Assembly: GCA_900754175.1 (NCBI GenBank) | Contig: CAAEBS010000007.1 | Span: forward strand, 1-15,599 | DNA: 15,599 nucleotides | Direction: 5' to 3' | DNA from: Clostridia bacterium | GTDB lineage: Bacteria > Bacillota > Clostridia > Oscillospirales > CAG-272 | Shown: piece by piece, positions 5,351-13,098 of the stretch | How positions within the stretch are numbered: position 1 is the first letter of the stretch | Layout: every line of letters begins with the position of its first letter | The notes under the pieces: generated by a model | Databases searched by the model: none | What the model was told of the DNA's origin: nothing | Seen by the model: the letters and a program-made list of their open reading frames with translations, nothing else | Program-made: the position numbers and the translations under genes

Positions 5351-6247
5351 TCAGGAGATCACCTGTACCTCCCTCTCCAGCGTTACGCCAAAGCGCTCCG
5401 CTACCCGTCGGCGGACTTCCTCCTCCAGCTTCAGCACATCCTCCCAGGTTGCGCCCCCGGCGTTGACCAGAAAGCCTGCGTGCTTTTCCGACACCGCCGC
5501 ACCGCCGACCCGAAAGCCTTTCAGCCCACATTCCTCGATCAGCCGCCCGGCAAAATTTCCCTCCGGGCGCTTGAAATAGCTTCCCGCACTGGGCAATTCC
5601 AGCGGCTGTTTTTCCCGCCTTGCCGCCATGTGCGCCGCCATTCTCTGCCGGATGACCTCCGGCTCTTCTTTTTTGAGACAGAATTCCGCACCAAGGCACA
5701 AAAGCGCCGGATCTTCCATGTAAATGCTCCTCCGGTAACCGAAGCCGTGATCCGAAATCGTGATCTCTTCCCCGCTCCGGGCGTCATACGCCACGCTTAA
5801 GGACAAAACATCCGCCACCGCACCGCCGTAGGCGCCGGCATTCATATACACCGCACCGCCCACCGTGCCCGGAATTCCAAAGGCAAATTCCAGCCCGGAC
5901 AACCCCGCCTGCGCCGCATAGCGGGTAAGAGCGGTAAGACTGGTGCCACAGTCACAAAAGATACTCTCCCCCCGGCGACCGATTGTGCAGACCTCTTTCG
6001 TCACAAGGACCACGCCCTCAAAGCGCCGGCAGGCAAAAAAAAGGTTGGAACCGTTTCCGAGCAGGACACAGCGCACGCCGTATTCCCGGCAGATCCTCCA
6101 TGTCTCCGCCAGCTCCTGACGGGTACGCGGAAAGACGGCAAGCGCCGCCTCCGACTCCAGCCGGAAGCTGACAAGCTCCCGCAGAGAACAATTTTCCTCA
6201 GACCGTATGTGCGACTGCTCCAGTCTGCTTTGGATCTTTCCGATCAT
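5351..6247 (-). CDS. murB: UDP-N-acetylenolpyruvoylglucosamine reductase MurB
   Basis: MurB reduces UDP-GlcNAc-enolpyruvate to UDP-MurNAc with NADPH and FAD, the second committed step of cytosolic peptidoglycan precursor synthesis. The 298 residues show the FAD-binding segments LLGNGSNL (62-69) and GIPGTVGGAVYMNAGAYGG (124-142). The substrate loop SAGSYFKRP (220-228) carries the catalytic Ser223, AGRLIEECGLKG follows, and Glu293 near the C-terminus is the likely proton-relay residue. The start at 6247 is chosen because AAGGAG lies about 9 nt upstream and MIGKIQSRLE fits the family's N-terminus. The open frame continues to 6364, but that part lies inside the HAD gene. The chosen start overlaps the HAD gene by 50 nt, suggesting coupled translation. 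Confidence 0.96.
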   Translation of the reverse strand: MIGKIQSRLEQSHIRSEENCSLRELVSFRLESEAALAVFPRTRQELAETWRICREYGVRCVLLGNGSNLFFACRRFEGVVLVTKEVCTIGRRGESIFCDCGTSLTALTRYAAQAGLSGLEFAFGIPGTVGGAVYMNAGAYGGAVADVLSLSVAYDARSGEEITISDHGFGYRRSIYMEDPALLCLGAEFCLKKEEPEVIRQRMAAHMAARREKQPLELPSAGSYFKRPEGNFAGRLIEECGLKGFRVGGAAVSEKHAGFLVNAGGATWEDVLKLEEEVRRRVAERFGVTLEREVQVIS

Positions 6248-6944
6248 GTTCCGCCTCTCCTTCCAATACAAACCGAAGAATTTCCTCAAAGCTCCGGGCG
6301 TCAAAGGTAAGCGCCATATCCCCCGGCTTTTCTTTTCCTTTCGGATTGTACCAGCAGGTATCAATGCCGAAATTCACGCCGCCCCGCATATCCGAGGTCA
6401 GCGAATCTCCCACGATCAGCGTACTTTCTTTTTCAAAATCCGGGATTTTCCGTGCCACCGCCTCAAAATAGCGCACGTCCGGCTTTTCATAGCCGATCTC
6501 GCCGGAAATGAACACCTCCCGGATGTACGGGCGGAGATTTACCCGGGCGTACCGCCCCTTCTGGATAAAATCCACACCGTTGGTCACAATATATAAGCGG
6601 CAATATCTGCTGAGGGTGGCACAGAATTCCTCTGCGCCCGGCAAAAGATAGCCCTTGGTGGAAAGCGCCAGCTTATAGTCCTCGCCAATACGCTTTGCGT
6701 CCGCCGTGTAGCCGTAATGCTCGCAGAACAGTTCAAACCGCCGGTACATGAGCACCTCTTTGCGGATCTCTCCCCGCTCCAGCATCTTCCACAGGCTGTC
6801 GTTGATCCCGCTGTATGTGCGCACCTGCTCGTCATCCGGGCAGATTCCCGACTTTTTCAGCGCTTCCCGCACCGCCTCGTCCTCGCTCCGGTGAAAATCC
6901 ATCAGCGTTCCGTCCGCATCCAGCAATACCGTTTTATACTTCAT
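6198..6944 (-). CDS. HAD-superfamily phosphatase, YjjG-type nucleotidase
   Basis: The 248-residue protein carries all four HAD motifs: DADGT (Asp9 nucleophile, Asp11 acid/base), TNG with Thr121, Lys154 in GYEKP, and GDSLTSD (Asp180, Asp185). A helical cap at about 16-90 and the block GDSLTSDMRGGVNFGIDTCW place it with the YjjG/YfnB group, which dephosphorylates non-canonical pyrimidine nucleotides such as 5-substituted dUMP (house-cleaning). Substrate choice in this superfamily is hard to predict. TAGGAG precedes the ATG and a consensus-like promoter lies at 6977-7005. It is the first gene of a minus-strand operon; its last 50 nt overlap the start of murB. The tail after about 228 is charged, lies in the overlap, and is probably not part of the fold. 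Confidence 0.9.
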   Translation of the reverse strand: MKYKTVLLDADGTLMDFHRSEDEAVREALKKSGICPDDEQVRTYSGINDSLWKMLERGEIRKEVLMYRRFELFCEHYGYTADAKRIGEDYKLALSTKGYLLPGAEEFCATLSRYCRLYIVTNGVDFIQKGRYARVNLRPYIREVFISGEIGYEKPDVRYFEAVARKIPDFEKESTLIVGDSLTSDMRGGVNFGIDTCWYNPKGKEKPGDMALTFDARSFEEILRFVLEGEAEHDRKDPKQTGAVAHTV

Positions 6945-6976
6945 TTTCTCCTATCCTTTCGCCGACCTTCCCTAAC

Positions 6977-7005
6977 AGTATACTATTTTCCCGGAAATTT
7001 GTCAA
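6977..7005 (-). promoter_or_regulatory. Promoter of the HAD-murB-whiA operon
   Basis: On the minus strand, perfect TTGACA (7005-7000) and TATACT (6982-6977) are 17 bp apart. The start near 6970 leaves a 25-nt leader with TAGGAG before the HAD gene. This is the only good promoter seen upstream of murB and whiA. Confidence 0.85.
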
Positions 7006-7044
7006 CCGTCCCGGAAAAATATTCTGTAATTCATAAAATAGCTC

Positions 7045-7073
7045 TTGAAAATCACCCCAAAATGAGGTATAAT
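7045..7073 (+). promoter_or_regulatory. Promoter of the plus-strand operon (oxidoreductase to topoisomerase)
   Basis: TTGAAA (7045-7050) and TATAAT (7068-7073) have a 17-bp spacer. A second TATAAT overlaps at 7076-7081 but has no -35. Transcription should begin near 7080, exactly at an in-frame ATG (7080). The leader up to the main start contains a run of eight C (7114-7121). Confidence 0.8.
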
Positions 7074-7136
7074 AATATAATGTTAGATTTTTCCGCACGG
7101 GATATGCCCGGCGCCCCCCCCAAAAAGGAGGCAATC

Positions 7137-8273
7137 ATGAAAAAGAAACTCAGAATCGGGCTTTGCGGCTTTGGCTCTATGGGCAAGGTTCACGCCTTTT
7201 GCGTGCAGAATCTCCCGTACTTTTACAAGGAGCTTCCCTTTGAGGCGGAAATTGCCGGCGTATGCACCACAAATCCCGCCAAGGCAGAGCAGATCGCCCG
7301 GGAATACGGCTTTTCCTCGGTGGCTGCAAGCGAGGACGAACTGATCGCCGACCCGGACATCGACATCATCGATATCTGCACCCCCAATCTTTTTCACTAC
7401 GACACCGTCCGGCGTGCATTGGCAGCAAAAAAGCATATTTACTGCGAAAAGCCGCTCTGCGTTACCGCCGCACAGGCGCAGGAGCTTGCCACCCTTGCCG
7501 GGGAAAGCGGGCTTATCTGCAACGTGGTGTTCAACAACCGCCACCTTGCCCCGGTCATGCGGGCAAAGGAACTGGTGGAGGAAGGCAGGATCGGCAGAGT
7601 GCTCTCCTTTTCCGCCGAGTATCTGCACAACAGCTGTACCGACCCGGAGCGTCCCGCCGGCTGGAAACAGAACCGTGACGTCTGCGGCGGCGGAGTCCTG
7701 TTTGATCTCGGCTCGCATGCGCTTGATCTTATCTATTCCCTCTGCGGCGAATTTTCCTCGGTCTCGGGAAAAGCGCAGATCGCCTACCCGCACCGCACCG
7801 GCACCGACGGTCAGCCGTGGGACACCAACGCCGACGAGGCTTTCTATATGATCCTCACCCTGAAAAACGGCGGCGGAGTCGGCACCGTCAGCGTCAGCAA
7901 GCTGGTAAACGGCGCCAACGACGACCTTTCGTTTTCGGTATACGGCGAGCGTGGCTGTCTGAAATTCTCACTGATGCAACCGAACTATCTTTACTTCTAC
8001 GACGCTACCCAGCCTATCGGCACGCTCGGCGGCGAATCGGGCTACCGTGCCGTTGAATGTGTCGGGCGCTATCCCCTGCCCGGCGGCACATTTCCCTCCC
8101 CCAAGGCACCCACCGGCTGGCTCCGGGGACACGTAGGCAGTATGTACAGCTTTCTGAATTCGGTGGCAACCGGTGTGCAGAAGTCCCCCGACTTTGCCGA
8201 CGGCGCTTATATTCAGAAAGTAATGGAAGCCGCCTACCTCTCCGCCCGGGAGCACAAAGAGATTACCCTGTAA
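7137..8273 (+). CDS. Gfo/Idh/MocA-family NAD(P)-dependent oxidoreductase
   Basis: The 378-residue protein has an N-terminal Rossmann domain (1-125) with the dinucleotide loop GLCGFGSMGKVHA (8-20). EKP (104-106) carries the family's catalytic-region lysine Lys105. The C-terminal beta-sheet substrate domain has GGGVLFDLGSHALDL (174-188) with the active-site His184. Members act on sugars, inositols and related polyols; the substrate cannot be deduced. No signal peptide. AAGGAGG lies 5 nt before ATG 7137. An in-frame ATG at 7080, at the predicted transcription start, could give a 19-residue extension. First gene of the plus-strand run, 25 nt before coaE. It is not metabolically related to its neighbours; a link to the ThuA-domain gene, whose family often accompanies such enzymes, is only a guess. 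Confidence 0.93.
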   Translation: MKKKLRIGLCGFGSMGKVHAFCVQNLPYFYKELPFEAEIAGVCTTNPAKAEQIAREYGFSSVAASEDELIADPDIDIIDICTPNLFHYDTVRRALAAKKHIYCEKPLCVTAAQAQELATLAGESGLICNVVFNNRHLAPVMRAKELVEEGRIGRVLSFSAEYLHNSCTDPERPAGWKQNRDVCGGGVLFDLGSHALDLIYSLCGEFSSVSGKAQIAYPHRTGTDGQPWDTNADEAFYMILTLKNGGGVGTVSVSKLVNGANDDLSFSVYGERGCLKFSLMQPNYLYFYDATQPIGTLGGESGYRAVECVGRYPLPGGTFPSPKAPTGWLRGHVGSMYSFLNSVATGVQKSPDFADGAYIQKVMEAAYLSAREHKEITL

Positions 8274-8298
8274 CCCGTCTTTTCCGAAAGGAGTTATC

Positions 8299-8952
8299 AT
8301 GTACATTCTCGGCATCACCGGACCGTCCGGCTCCGGAAAGTCGGTCCTGTGTCAGTATCTTGCCCAAAGCGGCGTGATCCACATCGACGCCGACGCCGTG
8401 TATCACAATCTTCTCGTCCCCCCCTCCCCCTGCCTTGCGGCGATCCGTGAAAACTTCGGCGACGGCGTTTTCCTGCCGGACGGCACGCTGGACCGTGGCG
8501 CTCTCGGCGCCCTGGTATTCTCGGACGGAACAAAGCTGGAGCTTCTCAATGAAACGGTGCTCGGCTTTGTCACGCAGAGGCTGCACCGGATGTTTCTGAC
8601 CTTCCGGGAAAACGGCGAAAATTACATAGCGCTCGACGCCCCCACGCTGATCGAATCCGGGCTGGACCGCAACTGCAATTCCGTACTGTCGGTGCTTGCT
8701 CCCAGGGAGGAACGCATCCGGCGCATCATGGAGCGGGACGGCATCGACCGGGAGCGTGCGCAGAAAAGGACCGATGCGCAGAAAAGCGACGACTTTTACC
8801 GGGAACATTCCGACCTTGTGCTGATGAACAACGGCTCCCCGGAGGCATTGCTTGCCCCCCTGCCGGAGCTGTTCGCCAGGCGCAGGATCTTCCCGGGGCT
8901 GGTCCTCCCCCCCTACTCCACCATGAAAAAGCAGAAAGGCGGTGCCCTATGA
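8299..8952 (+). CDS. coaE: Dephospho-CoA kinase
   Basis: CoaE phosphorylates the ribose 3' hydroxyl of dephospho-CoA, the final step of coenzyme A synthesis in the cytosol. The 217-residue protein has a P-loop GPSGSGKS (8-15), the substrate-contacting DADAVYHNLL (34-43), a LID-like region around RRIMERDGIDRERAQKR, and the C-terminal LVLMNNGS in the place of the usual VIxNxG. Its P-loop differs from the common GGIGSGKS form, having Pro-Ser in the second and third places. AAAGGAG lies 5 nt before the ATG. Its TGA overlaps the ATG of the transglycosylase gene (ATGA), and this coaE/transglycosylase pair recurs in Clostridia. A tail of about 30 residues follows the kinase core. Confidence 0.93.
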   Translation: MYILGITGPSGSGKSVLCQYLAQSGVIHIDADAVYHNLLVPPSPCLAAIRENFGDGVFLPDGTLDRGALGALVFSDGTKLELLNETVLGFVTQRLHRMFLTFRENGENYIALDAPTLIESGLDRNCNSVLSVLAPREERIRRIMERDGIDRERAQKRTDAQKSDDFYREHSDLVLMNNGSPEALLAPLPELFARRRIFPGLVLPPYSTMKKQKGGAL

Positions 8953-9527
8953 AGCCTGCACTCAAACGCCCGGCAGCGGTGATCCTGATTATCTGCGCCG
9001 CACTTCTCATCGGCATTGTCGTCAATGCCGTCTGGACCCTTGCGGAAAAGAAATCTCACCCCGACGACTATCAGGACCTGATCGAAAAGTATGCGGAGGA
9101 ATACAACATCCCCGCCTCGGTCATCTACGCCACTATCAAGGTGGAAAGCAATTTCAACGCCAAAGCCGAATCCAGCGTCGGCGCAAGGGGGCTGATGCAG
9201 ATGATGCCCACAACCTTTGAGTGGCTGACCGGCGACGAGCACCTCGGTGAGCATCTTTCCGCCGACCAGCTGTACGATCCGGAGGTCAGCATCCGCTACG
9301 GGAGCTATTATCTGACCTACCTGTACCGGAAATTCGACCACAACTGGCACAACACCTTTGCCGCCTACAATGCGGGCGAGGGCAACGTGGCAAAATGGCT
9401 GAAAGAATCGGATTCCACCGACGAAAAAGGAAACCTTACATACATTCCCTTCAGCGAGACCCGCTCCTACGTATCCAAAGTGGAGTCCGCACGGGAAACC
9501 TATCAAAAGCTGTATCCGGCCGACTAA
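8949..9527 (+). CDS. Membrane-anchored lytic transglycosylase (SLT domain, GH23-type)
   Basis: This 192-residue protein would cleave the MurNAc-GlcNAc bond of peptidoglycan to form 1,6-anhydroMurNAc, working outside the membrane. A basic start and one hydrophobic segment (about 9-31) without a lipobox indicate an uncleaved anchor. The catalytic domain (about 40-185) has the general acid Glu66 in IKVESNFN, then ARGLMQMMP (79-87) and AAYNAGEGNV (138-147), the three signatures of the Slt70/MltC-type fold. Translation is probably coupled to coaE through the 4-nt overlap. It may remodel the wall or make room for envelope machines; no such machine is encoded here. Confidence 0.94.
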   Translation: MKPALKRPAAVILIICAALLIGIVVNAVWTLAEKKSHPDDYQDLIEKYAEEYNIPASVIYATIKVESNFNAKAESSVGARGLMQMMPTTFEWLTGDEHLGEHLSADQLYDPEVSIRYGSYYLTYLYRKFDHNWHNTFAAYNAGEGNVAKWLKESDSTDEKGNLTYIPFSETRSYVSKVESARETYQKLYPAD

Positions 9528-9548
9528 GAGGATATTACAGGAGGAAAA

Positions 9549-10916
9549 ATGGAAAAAGAAAAACTCATCTATGAAAAAAAGACCGTTTACGAAAAGGCGG
9601 GCAAGGAGATTACCGACGCCGCCTTTGCCTATGCGGAGGATTATAAGCGCTTTCTGGACGACGCCAAAACCGAACGGGAAGCCGTAAAGGTTGCCGTTGC
9701 CATGGCAAAAGCCAAGGGATTCCGGGAATACCGGCTGGGCGACGCCATCGCCGTGGGCGACAAGCTGTACTACAACAACCGGGGAAAGAATCTTTTCGTC
9801 TTTTCGGTCGGCTCGGAGCCGATCCGGGAGGGAATCCGCATTACGGCGGCGCACATCGACTCCCCGAGGCTGGACCTCAAGCAGTGCCCCCTCTATGAAG
9901 ACGGCGGCATGGGCTTTCTCAAGACCCATTATTACGGCGGCATCCGGAAATATCAGTGGGTCGCCACACCGCTTGCGCTTCACGGTGTGATCGTGAAGAA
10001 GGACGGCGAAACGGTGGAAGTCCGCATCGGCGAGGACGACGCCGACCCGCTGTTCTACGTCAACGACCTGTTGCCGCACCTCGGACACGAGCAGGGCAAA
10101 CAGCCGCTGGACGACGCCATCAAGGGCGAACAACTCAATCTTCTGATCGGCAGTATGCCGGCAGACAGTGAGAATTCGGTCAAGCTCCGGATTCTGGAAC
10201 TGCTCTACGAAAAATACGGCGTGACCGAGGACGACTTCCTCTCCGCCGAGCTTTGCGCCGTTCCTGCCGCCAAGGCAAGGGATATCGGTCTGGACCGCTC
10301 CATGATCGGCGCTTACGGTCACGACGACCGGGTATGCGCTTACCCCGCCCTGACCGCTCTTCTCGACTCTGCCGACACCCGGCACACCGTGATGTGTATT
10401 CTGGCGGACAAAGAAGAAACCGGCAGTGACGGTCCCAGCGGTATGCAGTGCGAGCTGATGCTGGACCTGATCGGAGAGATCGCCGCCGCTCTCGGCGAGC
10501 GCCCCGCCGTGGTCCGTGCCAATTCCAGGTGCCTCTCCGCCGACGTTTCGGCGGCGTATGACCCCAACTTCCCCGAAGTATTTGAAAAGAACAACACGCC
10601 CCTGCTCGGTTGCGGCGCCGTGTTTACCAAGTTCACCGGCTCCCGTGGAAAATCGGGCACCAACGACGCCGACGCCGAATATATCGGCTGGTTGCGCCGG
10701 CTTCTCTCGCTTGACGGCGTGGTCTGGCAGGCGGGCGAGCTTGGCAAAGTGGACTGCGGCGGCGGCGGAACCGTGGCAAAATATATCTCCAAGCACAACA
10801 TTGAAACGATCGACCTCGGAGTGCCGGTCATTTCCATGCACGCCCCCTACGAGGTGATCGCCAAGGTAGACCTTTACGAGACCTACCGTGCCGTCCGGGC
10901 ATTTTACCGGCACTGA
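9549..10916 (+). CDS. apeA: M18-family aminopeptidase (type 1)
   Basis: This 455-residue zinc aminopeptidase removes N-terminal residues, often acidic, from peptides in the cytosol, usually as a large dodecameric shell. Conserved metal and active-site segments are all present: TAAHIDSP with His102, YGHDDR with Asp259/Asp260, DKEETGS with Glu289/Glu290, SADV with Asp332, and SMHAPYEV with His431. VDCGGGGT (401-408) is also typical. Family and length fit the 'M18 aminopeptidase 1' group (about 450 residues) better than the shorter apeB group. AGGAGG lies just before the ATG. It starts 21 nt after the transglycosylase gene and ends 9 nt before prfA, so it is probably cotranscribed with both. Confidence 0.93.
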   Translation: MEKEKLIYEKKTVYEKAGKEITDAAFAYAEDYKRFLDDAKTEREAVKVAVAMAKAKGFREYRLGDAIAVGDKLYYNNRGKNLFVFSVGSEPIREGIRITAAHIDSPRLDLKQCPLYEDGGMGFLKTHYYGGIRKYQWVATPLALHGVIVKKDGETVEVRIGEDDADPLFYVNDLLPHLGHEQGKQPLDDAIKGEQLNLLIGSMPADSENSVKLRILELLYEKYGVTEDDFLSAELCAVPAAKARDIGLDRSMIGAYGHDDRVCAYPALTALLDSADTRHTVMCILADKEETGSDGPSGMQCELMLDLIGEIAAALGERPAVVRANSRCLSADVSAAYDPNFPEVFEKNNTPLLGCGAVFTKFTGSRGKSGTNDADAEYIGWLRRLLSLDGVVWQAGELGKVDCGGGGTVAKYISKHNIETIDLGVPVISMHAPYEVIAKVDLYETYRAVRAFYRH

Positions 10917-10925
10917 GGCTTTTTC

Positions 10926-11993
10926 ATGCTGGAAAAGCTGAAAGCGGCAGAGGTGCGCTATACCGAGCTGGAGCAACAACTGGCACAGCCGGAGGTATTC
11001 TTCGACCCGGAGCGCTTCTCCGCCCTGATGAAAGACTATAAAAATCTGACGCCGGTCATCGGGGTCTACCGGGAATTCTGCCGGGTACAGGCAGAACACG
11101 AGCAAGCGCTGGCACTGCTTGACGAGCCTCTGGACGCCGAGATGAAAGAGCTTGCCAACGAGGAGCGCAAGGCGACCCGGGAGCAAATGGACACGCTCAC
11201 CAAAAAGCTGAAGCTTCTCCTGCTCCCCCGTGACCCGAACGACGACAAAAACGTAATGGTGGAGATCCGGAGCGGCGCCGGCGGAGAAGAAGCGGCGCTG
11301 TTTGCCGCCGTGCTTTACCGGATGTACACCATGTACGCCGAGACCTGCGGCTTCCGCTCCTCGGTGATGAACGCAAACGAGACCGAGCTTGGCGGCTTTC
11401 GGGAGATCACCTTCATGATCGAGGGCGACGGCGCCTACTCCCGCTTCAAATTTGAAAGCGGCGTGCACCGGGTACAGCGGGTGCCGACCACCGAATCCCA
11501 GGGACGCATCCAGACCTCCACCGCTACGGTGGCGGTGCTTCCGGAGGCGGAAGACGTTTCGGTGGAAATCAATCCCGCCGATATCGTCATGGAAGCCTGC
11601 AAGTCCAGCGGCGCCGGCGGTCAGCACATCAACAAGACCGAATCCGCCGTTCGTCTGATACACAAGCCCTCCGGCATCGTGATCGAATGTCAGGAGGAGC
11701 GCAGTCAGTTCAAAAACCGTGACAAGGCAATGAAAATGCTCCGCACCAAGCTGTACGATCTGAAACGGACCGAGCAGAACGAAAAGATCGCCACGACCCG
11801 CAAAAATCAGGTGGGGACCGGCGACCGGAGCGAACGCATCCGTACCTACAACTATCCGCAAGGGCGTGTGACCGATCACCGCATCGGGCTGACGCTCTAC
11901 TCACTGGAAAGCTTTCTGAACGGCAACATCGGCGGCATGATCGACGCTCTGATCAACGCCGACACGGCGGAAAAGCTGAAATCCACCGAATGA
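10926..11993 (+). CDS. prfA: Peptide chain release factor 1
   Basis: RF1 reads UAA and UAG stop codons and triggers peptide release on the ribosome. The 355-residue protein has a helical domain 1, the GAGGEEA segment at 117-123, the stop-codon reading tripeptide P-T-T (187-189, the PxT motif of RF1 rather than the SPF of RF2), and the catalytic GGQ at 231-233 in SSGAGGQHINKTES. Length is normal for the family. The GAGG of its ribosome site overlaps the stop codon of the aminopeptidase gene, so the two are probably coupled. The GGQ methyltransferase gene prmC, often next to prfA in Firmicutes, is absent from this window; the Sua5/TsaC gene, its usual next neighbour but one, follows instead. 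Confidence 0.97.
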   Translation: MLEKLKAAEVRYTELEQQLAQPEVFFDPERFSALMKDYKNLTPVIGVYREFCRVQAEHEQALALLDEPLDAEMKELANEERKATREQMDTLTKKLKLLLLPRDPNDDKNVMVEIRSGAGGEEAALFAAVLYRMYTMYAETCGFRSSVMNANETELGGFREITFMIEGDGAYSRFKFESGVHRVQRVPTTESQGRIQTSTATVAVLPEAEDVSVEINPADIVMEACKSSGAGGQHINKTESAVRLIHKPSGIVIECQEERSQFKNRDKAMKMLRTKLYDLKRTEQNEKIATTRKNQVGTGDRSERIRTYNYPQGRVTDHRIGLTLYSLESFLNGNIGGMIDALINADTAEKLKSTE

Positions 11994-12027
11994 CCGCCGA
12001 TATTCTATATTCCGCAAAGGAACCGAC

Positions 12028-13062
12028 ATGAACACGCAAATCTTTTACCTGTTGCCCGAAGCCCCGGATCCCGCCGTGCTTGACACAGCGGCAGATACGT
12101 TGCGGCAGGGCGGACTTGTGGTCTTTCCCACCGAAACGGTATACGGTCTCGGCGGGGACGCCACCGACGCCGAAGCGGCAAAGAAAATCTACGCCGCCAA
12201 GGGTCGCCCCTCGGACAACCCCCTTATCATTCATATTGCGGAGCCGGAGGAGGCGGAAAAGTACGCCGTCACCTCCCCGCTCTATTACCGGCTGGCGCAC
12301 GCTTTTATGCCCGGACCGCTGACGGTCATCCTGCCGAAACGGGACACCATTCCGCACGAGGTCACGGGCGGGCTTGACAGCGTAGCTATCCGTTGCCCCT
12401 CCGCCCCCATCGCCCACGAGCTGATCCGGCGTTGCGGGCATCCGATAGCCGCTCCCTCCGCCAATCTTTCGGGCAGTCCCTCTCCCACCTGCGGCTACAA
12501 CGTGATCGCCGATCTTTCGGGCAGAGTGGATATCATTCTGGTGGGCGGGTGCTGTGAGATCGGACTGGAATCCACCATCGTCAAGCTGGACGGCGAAAAA
12601 GCTACCCTGCTCCGCCCCGGCGCCGTAACGGTGGACGCCCTCTCCTGTGTCTGCGAGCGGGTGGAAGTTGCCCCCGCCGTCACCGGAATGCTCAAGGAAA
12701 ACGAGCGCCCCCTCTCCCCCGGCATGAAGTACCGGCACTACGCCCCCTCTGTCCCGGTGGTGTTGCTGAACGGCGCCCCGGATACCGTGCTCCGCTACCT
12801 TTGCGAAGCCCAGAAGAAAGAGAAATGCGCCATTCTCTGCTACCGTGAGGAACTGCCTCACCTGCAAAACGAGCACCTGATCGACGTGGGGGCAAGAGAC
12901 GATCTTGCCATGCAGGCGCACACGCTGTTTGCCGCCCTGCGGCAGGCGGATACTATGGGCGTCGATATCATTTATGCGCATCTCCCTCCGATGGAGGGTC
13001 TGGGTCTTGCCCTTTATAACCGTATGATCCGTGCGGCGGCGCATACGGTAAAACAGCTTTGA
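12028..13062 (+). CDS. tsaC: L-threonylcarbamoyladenylate synthase (Sua5/YwlC type)
   Basis: This enzyme makes threonylcarbamoyl-AMP from threonine, bicarbonate and ATP, the first step of t6A37 formation in ANN-reading tRNAs (including the tRNA-Lys of this window). The 344 residues hold the YrdC domain (about 15-205), with PTETVYGLGGDA (34-45), KGRPSDNPL (58-66), PSANLSG (143-149) and RPGAVT (196-201). The linker SPGMKYRHYAP (230-240), diagnostic of Sua5, closes the active site. A Rossmann-like Sua5 domain (about 243-342) follows. This is the long Sua5 form, not short TsaC, though the symbol tsaC is commonly used. AAAGGA precedes the ATG. It lies 34 nt after prfA, a linkage conserved in Firmicutes. 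Confidence 0.95.
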   Translation: MNTQIFYLLPEAPDPAVLDTAADTLRQGGLVVFPTETVYGLGGDATDAEAAKKIYAAKGRPSDNPLIIHIAEPEEAEKYAVTSPLYYRLAHAFMPGPLTVILPKRDTIPHEVTGGLDSVAIRCPSAPIAHELIRRCGHPIAAPSANLSGSPSPTCGYNVIADLSGRVDIILVGGCCEIGLESTIVKLDGEKATLLRPGAVTVDALSCVCERVEVAPAVTGMLKENERPLSPGMKYRHYAPSVPVVLLNGAPDTVLRYLCEAQKKEKCAILCYREELPHLQNEHLIDVGARDDLAMQAHTLFAALRQADTMGVDIIYAHLPPMEGLGLALYNRMIRAAAHTVKQL

Positions 13063-13098
13063 ACCTTTTCATAAAAATTCTGTCAGGACGGTATTTAC

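Noticed and set aside
8913..11879. 988-codon open frame on the minus strand
   Set aside because: It lies opposite coaE, the transglycosylase, the aminopeptidase and prfA, all clear families. Its composition is that of an antisense shadow caused by codon bias.
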